Assembly (NCBI GenBank): GCA_022616575.1
Contig: JAKEEN010000062.1
Coordinates: 1 to 12,493, forward strand
Length of the DNA: 12,493 bases
From: Flammeovirgaceae bacterium
GTDB lineage: Bacteria; Bacteroidota; Bacteroidia; Cytophagales; Cyclobacteriaceae
Direction: 5' to 3'
Shown here in pieces: positions 5,664-12,493 of this stretch; position 1 is the first letter of the stretch, and each line of letters starts with the position of its first letter. A model generated the notes under the pieces. It was not told the origin of the DNA. It ran no database searches and saw nothing but the letters and a program-made list of their open reading frames with translations. The position numbers and the translations under genes were made by a program.

Positions 5664-8318
5664 ATGAAAAAACCACCACGTTTTGCTCTCCGATTTTTGG
5701 AATGGTTCTGTCCTGACGCATTATACGAAGGAATTGAAGGCGACCTGCTTGAAAAATTTGATGAAGATGTAAGTTGTTTAGGTGAAAGAAAAGCAAGACG
5801 AAGGTTTGTGTGGAGTGTGATCAGGTTCTTTCACCCCGAAATATTTTTACGAAACCGTTTTTCACTCCAGTTAATCAATACCATTATGTGGCGCAGCTAT
5901 TTTACCATTACCTACAGGAATGTTCTCAAGAATAAAGGATATTCTTTCATCAACATCTTCGGACTTTCCTTAGGAATTGCCGTTTGCTTACTTACCTACA
6001 ACTTTGTTCGGTTTGAGCAAAGCTATGACAACTTTCATCCAGATGTTGACCGGATGTACCGGCTCAATCAAACCAATATCTGGGATCCGGCAGGAGGTGT
6101 ATTTGGTTCTACCGGCCCGGCTGTGGCATTTAAATTAAAAGAGGATTTTGCTGAGATCGAAGAAATTCTCCGTATTAATACACCTTATGGAAAAGTGATC
6201 CGACATGAAAAGCCAAACGGTGATATTGTCGCTTTTAATGAAGAACGTATCCTTGCAGCTGATTCTAATTTCTTTTCATTTTTTGATTTCAAATTAAAAG
6301 AAGGGGATGCGCGAACTGCCCTTATCGGGAAAGATAAAGTAATTCTATCTGAAGAAGCTGCACAACGATTGTTTGGCAATGAGTCTGCACTTGGCAAAAT
6401 CATTCAGGTAGGTGATGAGCGCCTGGCAGTGGAAGTAACCGGGGTCACCGCAAAGCAACCTGACAATGTTCACTTTCATTTCGATTATTTGCTCAGTATG
6501 TACACCAACCGCAACATCAAACAATTTGAATGGAGTTGGGTATGGACACAGGTTGTTACGTATATTAAATTCAGGCCTGATGCCGACATGGTAGCTTTTC
6601 ATGAGAAGCTCAACACATTTGCCGACCGCCATGCACCCGCTGCCCTTAAACGCATCGGTATTGATTATGAAGAATTTGTTAAAGATAAAGGCGGCTGGAA
6701 ATTTTCCATTCAACCCGTGCGAGACATCTACCTGCACTCAGCATTGATCGGCAATCGCATTGGCCCTACCGGTGACATTAAATATATTTATATACTCACC
6801 ATTGTCGCTGTTTTCATTTTATTGATCGCAGTTGTCAATTTCATTAATCTCTCTACCGCACGTGGGGCAACCCGCGCGAAGGAAGTAGGAGTGAAGAAGA
6901 CCCTCGGCCTCATGCGCAACTCGCTTGTCACGCAATTCCAGGTCGAGCATATTCTGATCACTGTTGTCTCCGTGATTTTCGGACTTGTACTTATGGAATC
7001 TTTGCGACTCATGGTTCAACCCCTTGTAGGAATAAACATCCCCGTTCAATGGAGTCTGACTTTTGTCGGGGTAGTGTTGGCGTTACCAATTGTTATCGGG
7101 TTTTTGGCCGGACTCTATCCGTCTTTTTATCTCACTTCATTTAACGTTTCACAGGTATTGAAAGGCAAAATTGCGAGTGGTTTTCGCTCTTCTGGTTTGC
7201 GTAATAGTTTAGTTGTATTTCAGTTTACCATCTCTATTGCCTTAATGGCGGCTACCATTATTGTGTTTCAACAACTGCAATATTTTCAAACAAAGAACCT
7301 GGGCTTCGATAAAGAAAATCTTCTTGTTATTAATTATGCAGATAAGTTGGGCAATCAGTTAGAATCGTTCCGGCAAGAAGTATCTCAATACCCTGGCGTG
7401 AGCAGCGCATCCACCAGCATGGATATTCGTTTCAGCTTCGAAGATATTTTTATGCGACAAGGAGATGATAAAAAAGTATCCATCTCTCAGTACAAGGTAG
7501 ATGATCATTTTTTTGCAACTACGGGTATCCAACTGGCAGCCGGCAGGGCATTTGAGGAAAACAGGCCATCAGATAAAAATGCTGTCATCATCACCGAGAC
7601 AACGGCCCGTCAGTTTGGCTGGACTAACGAACAAGCTTTAGGCCAATACATTGTTTATTTGGGAGATGAAATTGGCCCGCAGGAAATTATAGGTGTGACC
7701 AATGACTTTCACTTTCAGTCATTAAGACAAAATATTGCACCGATGATGTTCTTCAATGTGAGGTCTTCCATGTGGGGCGATGATCGCACCATTTTAATCC
7801 GGTATTCAATGCAGGAGCCGAAAGAACTTCTCGCTATGATTGAGAAAGAGTGGTATCAACTGGCTCAGGATACACCATTCTCGTATTCATTCTATGATCA
7901 GGAGCTGAAGATGCAATACGAGCAGGAACAACGTCTCGGTTCTCTCTTTTCAATATTCACCGGCCTATCCATCGTTATCGGAGTGATTGGTTTGATAGGG
8001 CTGGTGGCCTACTCAGCTGAAATCCGCAAGAAAGAAATTGGAATCCGAAAAGTATTTGGCGCATCAACTACACGCATTGTGGCGATGATGAACAGTCAAT
8101 ACATCAAATTGATTTTTATTTCCGTTCTGTTGGCAACACCGTTGGCATGGTGGTTTCTTCAGAAATGGCTCAACTCTTTTGCTTACCGGATCGACATTAG
8201 TCCGGGTGTGTTTGTGGCAGCAGGAGTTGCAGAATTAATGTTAGCTATACTTTGTGTCGGATATTTATCCCTTCGTGCAGCTACCTTAAATCCGGCAGAA
8301 GTACTGAAAGATGAATGA
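5664..8318 (+). CDS. PadR-associated duplicated orphan ABC permease with N-terminal prefix domain
   Basis: An inner-membrane protein of 884 aa. Residues 1-74 form a cytoplasmic prefix domain (FLEWFCPDALYEGIEGDL, 11-28, then a basic helix KARRRFVWSVIRFF, 43-56) of the kind called permease prefix domain 2. A full duplicated FtsX/MacB permease follows: TM1 ~95-117, periplasmic core ~120-365, TMs ~374-396, 428-450 and 465-487, TM5 ~513-535, second core ~540-755, TMs ~759-784, 812-833 and 847-868. FtsX signatures are RAKEVGVKKTLGL (404-416) and KKEIGIRKVFGA (789-800). The C-terminus is NPAEVLKDE. The start at 5664 gives a prefix colinear with that of the next gene. An in-frame Met75 marks the point where a prefix-less permease would begin. 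It is in a probable operon with padR upstream and a paralogue 73 bases downstream. No ATPase subunit is encoded nearby, and the substrate is unknown. Confidence 0.92.
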   Translation: MKKPPRFALRFLEWFCPDALYEGIEGDLLEKFDEDVSCLGERKARRRFVWSVIRFFHPEIFLRNRFSLQLINTIMWRSYFTITYRNVLKNKGYSFINIFGLSLGIAVCLLTYNFVRFEQSYDNFHPDVDRMYRLNQTNIWDPAGGVFGSTGPAVAFKLKEDFAEIEEILRINTPYGKVIRHEKPNGDIVAFNEERILAADSNFFSFFDFKLKEGDARTALIGKDKVILSEEAAQRLFGNESALGKIIQVGDERLAVEVTGVTAKQPDNVHFHFDYLLSMYTNRNIKQFEWSWVWTQVVTYIKFRPDADMVAFHEKLNTFADRHAPAALKRIGIDYEEFVKDKGGWKFSIQPVRDIYLHSALIGNRIGPTGDIKYIYILTIVAVFILLIAVVNFINLSTARGATRAKEVGVKKTLGLMRNSLVTQFQVEHILITVVSVIFGLVLMESLRLMVQPLVGINIPVQWSLTFVGVVLALPIVIGFLAGLYPSFYLTSFNVSQVLKGKIASGFRSSGLRNSLVVFQFTISIALMAATIIVFQQLQYFQTKNLGFDKENLLVINYADKLGNQLESFRQEVSQYPGVSSASTSMDIRFSFEDIFMRQGDDKKVSISQYKVDDHFFATTGIQLAAGRAFEENRPSDKNAVIITETTARQFGWTNEQALGQYIVYLGDEIGPQEIIGVTNDFHFQSLRQNIAPMMFFNVRSSMWGDDRTILIRYSMQEPKELLAMIEKEWYQLAQDTPFSYSFYDQELKMQYEQEQRLGSLFSIFTGLSIVIGVIGLIGLVAYSAEIRKKEIGIRKVFGASTTRIVAMMNSQYIKLIFISVLLATPLAWWFLQKWLNSFAYRIDISPGVFVAAGVAELMLAILCVGYLSLRAATLNPAEVLKDE

Positions 8319-8323
8319 GGGTA

Positions 8324-8371
8324 GATACTGGATACTGATCCTGGATGCTTGATACTGGAATCTTGATACTG
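8324..8371 (+). repeat. Degenerate heptamer tandem repeat between the two prefix permeases
   Basis: About seven units of a 7-base repeat lie in the 73-base spacer: GATACTG, GATACTG, ATCCTG (one base short), GATGCTT, GATACTG, GAATCTT, GATACTG. The consensus matches the array at 5630-5653. The repeat stops 20 bases before the next start codon. It is noncoding and has no strong hairpin potential. Confidence 0.75.
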
Positions 8372-8391
8372 ACCGGCAAACATGAATTAAC

Positions 8392-11058
8392 ATGAAAGAG
8401 CAAAACCCACCGTTAGTTGCACTCCGCTTTCTTGCGTGGTTTTGTCCGCCTGAATTGCACGAAGGCATTGAAGGAGATTTGATGGAACGATTTGAAAGAG
8501 ACATTGAAATCCATGGAATCAAAAAAGCAAAGCGAAAGTTTGTTTGGAACGTGCTCAACTTTTTCAGGCTTGATATCATCTTACGAAACAGAATTTCAAT
8601 TCAATTAATCAGCACAATTATGGTAGGGAATTATTGGAAAGTAGCGGCACGAAATATGGCGAAGCGAAAGTTCTACTCGTTTATCAACGCTTTTGGTTTA
8701 AGTATTGGTATTTCTTTTTGCGTATTGATTTACCTTTTTATTGTTGACGAAGGGAGTTTTGATCAATTCCATACCAACAAACAAAATATCTATCGCATCG
8801 AAGAGAAAAGCTTCGACATCTGGCAACATGATTCCGACAACCCCTATCGTAAGTCAGCCTGGATACAAGTGGGTTTCCGCCAGGCTTTGTTAGATGAATT
8901 GCCGGAAGTGGTCAGGGCTACCCGATATAATTCGGGAGGCACCGGCATTTTTCGTTATGATGATAAAGTTTTTACTGAAAACATAACGTTTGTTGATGGT
9001 GATTTTTTTGCCATGTTCTCTTTTCAATTGTTGAAAGGAAATCGGGATAAGCTCTTTAAGAATAAGCAGGAAATTGTACTGACTCCGGCTATTGCTGAAA
9101 AATATTTTGGTACGGAAGACCCAATCGGTAAGATCGTTAAGATCGATGCCGAAGGAGAGAAAGACTATATCGTAGCGGGAATCATTGAACCTGCTCCGGC
9201 CAATTCAAGCCTGAGTTATTCGATTCTCATACCACAGGAGAACCGATGGAATTACGAACGGAACATGTCACAATGGGGAAATTTTAACACACCCACATTT
9301 GCGCAACTAGCACCCGGCACTGACCTGACTACTTTTAAAGCAAACCTTGATAAGCTGACAGAAAAATATGTTGGCGACCGGCTGAAAAAGTGGCGCGAAG
9401 AATCCATGGTACCCATTCCGGCAGATGCAAAAATGCTGGAATATGAATTTACTCAACTCCCGGATTGGCATTTGAAAAATGAAATCAGCTGGGATAAGGT
9501 CAGCGACCCGCAGTACTCGTTGATACTCGGAGGCATTGCCGTTTTGATTTTATTGATCGCCTGTATCAATTACATTTCACTCTCGCTCACCACCTCTGCT
9601 TCGCGCAGAACCGAGGTAGGCATCCGCAAAGTTGTGGGCGCACAGCGTAATCAATTAATCTATCAATTTGGATTTGAGTCCCTCATGCTCGCTTTTCTTT
9701 CCATGTTCATTGGGCTTGGCCTTGTAGCTTTATTTTTGCCGGCTTTTAATGAGTTTACCAATAAAAGCATCCAACTCACTTGGTCAGGCATGCTACAGGT
9801 AGCGGGAGTCAGTTTTGTGCTTGCGCTTATTGTTGGATTATTAGCAGGCAGCTATCCTTCATTATTTCTCTCGCACTTCAAACCGGCACTCGTATTGAAA
9901 GGCCGCTTTACTTCAAAACTTCAGGCAGGGTTCACCAAGCCGCTGGTCGTGTTGCAATTTGCATTATCAGCTTTTTTGATTGTGAGTTCAATCATCATGT
10001 TCAGGCAAATGCAATATGTAACTACCAAAGACCTTGGGTTCAACAAAGACCAGGTGCTCGTGATACCCACACAAACAGGTTGGAATGAAGAAGCCAATAA
10101 AACGGTGCAGCGATTCCGCGAACGTGCCCAACAAGAATCATTGATCGTTTCAGTAACAGGCACAAGTTCATCCTTTAACCAGGGATACTCACGGTACGGT
10201 TATAAGATCAAAGAAGAACAAAAATCAGCATATGTATATGCAGCAGATCCATTCTATATTCCCACACTCGGCATTGAACTTCTACAAGGAAGAAACTTTG
10301 ACGCCTCCATGCCGGCTGATAGCAATGCAGTGATTGTAAATGAAGCGCTGGTTCGCGACATGAAGTGGACGGATCCGCTCAACGAATGCCTCAACTGGCG
10401 CGAAGACTCCGTTGGACTGGGTGACAAAGTAATAGGTGTTGTGAAAGACTATCATTTTCTTTCCCTTGAGCAAGGCTTTGAGCCCATGTTTTTATCGATG
10501 GATAAACAGCATGTTGGCTATTTAACTACCATGCTGGTGAAAATATCCTCTCCCGATCTCAATGCCGGACTTGAAAAAGTAAAATCTATTTGGAAAGAAT
10601 TGAATCCCAACCTTCCTTTTGATTATACTTTTATGGATGAGGATGTTGCCAAACAGTACGACTCATATAAACGCTGGATGAGCATTATGGGATTGGCCAC
10701 AGGTTTTGCCGTTATGATTTCATGCCTCGGTCTCTTTGGGTTAGCCGGCATCAATACCATTAACCGCACCAAAGAGATTGGCATTCGCAAGGTGATGGGG
10801 GCCGAGTTGCAGACTATTTTCATGTTGTTGAATAAACAGTACCTATGGTTATCGTTGGTAGCGTATGTTATTGCCATTCCATTCTCATGGTATGTAATGA
10901 ATAAGTGGCTGGCAGATTTCAAATTTAAGATTACGATGGGGTGGGAGTTGTTTGTAGTAGCCGTAGTGGTAGGATTGCTGGTTGCCCTTGTCACCGTAAG
11001 TTATCATGCTATCAAAGCAGCTTTAGTGAATCCGGCTGAGACGTTGAAGTATGAATGA
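8392..11058 (+). CDS. Second PadR-associated duplicated orphan ABC permease with prefix domain
   Basis: An inner-membrane protein of 888 aa, paralogous to the preceding gene. The prefix domain (1-76) has FLAWFCPPELHEGIEGDL (13-30) and a basic helix KKAKRKFVWNVLNFF (44-58). The permease follows: TM1 ~95-117, first periplasmic core ~120-370, TMs ~375-397, 428-450 and 466-488, TM5 ~516-536, second core ~540-760, TMs ~763-786, 812-835 and 851-872. FtsX signatures are RRTEVGIRKVVGA (405-417) and RTKEIGIRKVMGA (792-804). The second core has VIGVVKDYHFLSL (680-692). The C-terminus NPAETLKYE resembles the first permease in the window more than its tandem neighbour. Prefix, TM signatures and tail are well conserved between the paralogues while the periplasmic cores differ, which suggests different partners or ligands. 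The start is supported by prefix alignment; Met77 marks the prefix/permease junction. It is probably co-transcribed with padR and the upstream permease. Confidence 0.92.
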   Translation: MKEQNPPLVALRFLAWFCPPELHEGIEGDLMERFERDIEIHGIKKAKRKFVWNVLNFFRLDIILRNRISIQLISTIMVGNYWKVAARNMAKRKFYSFINAFGLSIGISFCVLIYLFIVDEGSFDQFHTNKQNIYRIEEKSFDIWQHDSDNPYRKSAWIQVGFRQALLDELPEVVRATRYNSGGTGIFRYDDKVFTENITFVDGDFFAMFSFQLLKGNRDKLFKNKQEIVLTPAIAEKYFGTEDPIGKIVKIDAEGEKDYIVAGIIEPAPANSSLSYSILIPQENRWNYERNMSQWGNFNTPTFAQLAPGTDLTTFKANLDKLTEKYVGDRLKKWREESMVPIPADAKMLEYEFTQLPDWHLKNEISWDKVSDPQYSLILGGIAVLILLIACINYISLSLTTSASRRTEVGIRKVVGAQRNQLIYQFGFESLMLAFLSMFIGLGLVALFLPAFNEFTNKSIQLTWSGMLQVAGVSFVLALIVGLLAGSYPSLFLSHFKPALVLKGRFTSKLQAGFTKPLVVLQFALSAFLIVSSIIMFRQMQYVTTKDLGFNKDQVLVIPTQTGWNEEANKTVQRFRERAQQESLIVSVTGTSSSFNQGYSRYGYKIKEEQKSAYVYAADPFYIPTLGIELLQGRNFDASMPADSNAVIVNEALVRDMKWTDPLNECLNWREDSVGLGDKVIGVVKDYHFLSLEQGFEPMFLSMDKQHVGYLTTMLVKISSPDLNAGLEKVKSIWKELNPNLPFDYTFMDEDVAKQYDSYKRWMSIMGLATGFAVMISCLGLFGLAGINTINRTKEIGIRKVMGAELQTIFMLLNKQYLWLSLVAYVIAIPFSWYVMNKWLADFKFKITMGWELFVVAVVVGLLVALVTVSYHAIKAALVNPAETLKYE

Positions 11059-11103
11059 ATTCAAAAGAATACAGAAGTCAGAATTCCGAGCAACTGATGT
11101 CTA

Positions 11104-11117
11104 TAAAGAATTCTTTA
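11104..11117. other. 14-bp perfect palindrome downstream of the permease operon
   Basis: TAAAGAATTCTTTA is a perfect palindrome 45 bases after the last permease stop. It could form a weak AU-rich hairpin in RNA or be a protein site, but it has no loop and no T-tract, so a terminator role is not well supported. Confidence 0.2.
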
Positions 11118-11159
11118 CTGCTCCATATTTTGGTTTGATTGCAGGTGAAAATTTTAATG

Positions 11160-11227
11160 ACCCCTCTCCACGCGAGAGGGGTAGTACGGCCTTTCAAATT
11201 GCAGGGTATTTTGATGGGGTGAGGCCT
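11160..11227. repeat. Intergenic repeat-like element with GC-rich hairpin
   Basis: ACCCCTCTC (11160-11168) pairs perfectly with GAGAGGGGT (11174-11182) around a CACGC loop. GGCCT (11188-11192) then pairs with AGGCC (11222-11226), which ends the phrase GGGGTGAGGCC. The combination of a CCCCTCTC..GAGAGGGG stem and a later GGGGTGAGG phrase resembles dispersed intergenic repeats that I recall from Bacteroidota genomes. With no T-tract it is a poor intrinsic terminator. It may still act as a 3' stability element for the permease mRNA. The spacer from 11059 to 11259 otherwise holds nothing I can identify. Confidence 0.45.
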
Positions 11228-11259
11228 AACTAACAACAAGCTATTTTGTAACTTGAAGC

Positions 11260-11931
11260 ATGAACCGATTCATAACACTTCTTTTCATTGCGCTTGCAAG
11301 TTCATCCGGACTTTGGGCACAACAAAAAGATTCGATCAAAGTGTATGCAAAGTGCCGGAATGATATGTCACTCGATTATATCTTTTCAAACTATGCGCCT
11401 GCGGAAAGTTCGATTTCTCTGAAGGGTGGAAGACTCATCGAAAACCTCGACAACAACCGCATCGCCATCATGCCTGATTCTTCGGTGGTAGTCATAGAAA
11501 TAAGGAGAAAAGATCACCCGGTTACCCGCTCTTTGCTCTATGCCGTGCAACCACCACGTCCGGTATTTGAAGTGATCGTGGATGGCAAGTCGTTTTACTC
11601 GTACCAGGAAACAGCATCTGGTTCTATGCCCACAACAGGCATGGTGCTCAAGCCGGTTTCAGATGCATCGTTTGAGGAAATAGTTCCGAAAGATGCGCAG
11701 TACAGCATTGAGCGTTGGGAGTTGGTGGTAAAGCGTAGCGATAAGGTGATCTTTAAATCTTCTGTTGCAGGTTCGACACTTTCATCTTCCGAGTTTAAAA
11801 AGCTAACGTCCCTGGCAAGGACTAGCGATGTTCTTGAAATAAATTTACTGAGCATGAAGCGCAAGAACGCAGCGGGAGAGTTGATCGATCAGGAAGTTTC
11901 ATATGCCCGGTTGCACTACACAATCAAATAA
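11260..11931 (+). CDS. Secreted protein resembling the C-terminal domains of GldM
   Basis: A 223-aa exported protein with a signal peptide (1-20, probable cleavage after LWA, mature N-terminus QQKDS). The first region (~25-105) is beta-rich, with NYAPAESSISLKGGRL followed by a short strand, and fits the third domain of GldM. The C-terminal part (~125-223) has VPKDAQYSIERWELVVKRS (142-160), then LARTSDVLEINLLSMKRKN (185-203), matching the pattern of the fourth GldM domain (a PKDA-type strand start, then A-R-x-x-D before a hydrophobic strand). GldM itself is a ~500-residue type IX secretion motor subunit with an N-terminal TM helix that is absent here, so this is not GldM. Periplasmic binding or an adaptor role is inference. 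It is encoded alone, 201 bases after the permease operon, and converges with the acetyltransferase gene 10 bases away. The identification rests on recalled sequence patterns. Confidence 0.6.
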   Translation: MNRFITLLFIALASSSGLWAQQKDSIKVYAKCRNDMSLDYIFSNYAPAESSISLKGGRLIENLDNNRIAIMPDSSVVVIEIRRKDHPVTRSLLYAVQPPRPVFEVIVDGKSFYSYQETASGSMPTTGMVLKPVSDASFEEIVPKDAQYSIERWELVVKRSDKVIFKSSVAGSTLSSSEFKKLTSLARTSDVLEINLLSMKRKNAAGELIDQEVSYARLHYTIK

Positions 11932-11941
11932 TCTGTTCACC

Positions 11942-12466
11942 TCAAAAGGAAATTTTATATTCCAAAAGTGTTAAGGCTAAATTTCTGTTATGCACAGGTA
12001 ACTCGCTACTGTCAGGTGTGGTGTAGTTCTCAATGATGGTAAAACCAAAAGTCAGGTAATATTCTATGATGGTCGGGTTGGCGGCCCAGGTGTCCATCCT
12101 GATTGTGTTCAGGCCTTTTTGTTTGCAATGCCCTTTAGCCCAATCAAGTATTTTACCACATAGTTTTTGTCCTTTGAGTTCCGGATTTACAACGATGCGA
12201 TGAAGATACATGGATTCTCCTTTGTCCATATCCCGCCAAATAATTTTGTCAGTATAGCAGACGCTAAAGACAATAGCGGTCTTCGAGCCGATGACTACTT
12301 TGTATTGATTTTTATTTTCAATGTCTTTAATGATGGCATGGCGGTCATAGTTTCTCCAAACCGGGTATCCTTTTTTCTCCTGGTAAATTATAGATTGCTC
12401 AAATAAGCCAAAGATCAGATCGAGGTCGTCCATCCCGGTATTCTTCACTGTAAATTCCTCAGCCAT
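11942..12466 (-). CDS. GNAT-family N-acetyltransferase
   Basis: A cytoplasmic protein of at least 174 aa with the GNAT fold, which transfers acetyl from acetyl-CoA to an amine. The N-terminal helix region (~13-55) precedes core strands. YLHRIVVNPELKGQKLCGKI (87-106) is motif A, with a degenerate pyrophosphate loop in which only the central Gly99 of R/QxxGxG/A is kept. RMDTWAANPTIIEYYLTFGF (123-142) is motif B with the typical N..YY..FGF ending. A C-terminal strand (~163-173) closes the fold. The acceptor is unknown. The chosen ATG gives MAEEF, but the frame stays open for 9 more codons to the window edge, so the true start may be upstream. It is tail-to-tail with the GldM-like gene, with 10 bases between stops and no terminator visible between them. 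Confidence 0.85.
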   Translation of the reverse strand: MAEEFTVKNTGMDDLDLIFGLFEQSIIYQEKKGYPVWRNYDRHAIIKDIENKNQYKVVIGSKTAIVFSVCYTDKIIWRDMDKGESMYLHRIVVNPELKGQKLCGKILDWAKGHCKQKGLNTIRMDTWAANPTIIEYYLTFGFTIIENYTTPDSSELPVHNRNLALTLLEYKISF

Positions 12467-12493
12467 GTCTTCGAATTGAAATGCTTGACAGCA

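Noticed and set aside
6345..6737. 130-codon minus-strand ORF inside the second permease
   Set aside because: Antisense shadow of a strongly supported gene, with no domain pattern.
10623..10994. 123-codon minus-strand ORF inside the third permease
   Set aside because: Thr/Asn-rich antisense of transmembrane codons, no independent support.
11051..11233. 60-residue plus-strand ORF overlapping the end of the last permease
   Set aside because: It begins inside the permease stop region and its later part is a read-through of the hairpin repeat (PSPRERG...GVRP); no domain or plausible start context.
11204..11250. Bacteroidota-type promoter for the GldM-like gene
   Set aside because: Two TATTTTG-like boxes exist, but each is one base short of TAnnTTTG and their spacing does not fit a -33/-7 pair.

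Overview
The window looks like a chromosomal segment of a Bacteroidota bacterium, probably of the Cytophagales. The clues are moderate AT-richness, start codons without clear Shine-Dalgarno sequences, a TAnnTTTG-type -7 promoter box, a secreted protein that resembles the C-terminal domains of the gliding-motility/type IX secretion protein GldM, and several very large duplicated FtsX/MacB-type permeases typical of that phylum. No mobile element, CRISPR array, rRNA or tRNA was found. There is no gene-free stretch longer than 300 bases.

Layout. Positions 54-158 hold a tiny lysine-rich ORF, followed by a long nested hairpin with a T-tract that ends only 4 bases before msrB (251-691, methionine-R-sulfoxide reductase). 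Next comes a first duplicated ABC-type permease (848-3301). It converges, across a bidirectional terminator-like hairpin, on a secreted M61-family metallopeptidase with a PDZ domain (3357-5147, minus strand). The peptidase is divergent from a PadR-type repressor (5299-5631). The 151-bp divergent region holds a 9+9 bp inverted repeat that covers a good -7 box, and a separate 14-bp palindrome. The repressor is followed on the same strand by two more duplicated permeases (5664-8318 and 8392-11058), which share an extra ~75-residue N-terminal prefix domain. Short spacers made largely of a degenerate 7-bp tandem repeat (consensus GATACTG/A) separate these three genes. A 201-bp spacer with a repeat-like hairpin element leads to a secreted GldM-C-terminal-like protein (11260-11931). 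This converges on a GNAT acetyltransferase (11942-12466, minus strand), whose true start may lie beyond the window edge.

How the genes fit together. The core is a padR-permease-permease unit, probably autoregulated through the inverted repeat, with a divergent secreted peptidase that could share the control region. All three permeases have the double (TM + periplasmic core + three TM) architecture, but no ATP-binding subunit is encoded anywhere in the window. This matches the 'duplicated orphan permease + PadR' arrangement first described in Acidobacteria (ADOP), a class with no established function. It is the part of the window most likely to represent an incompletely described system.
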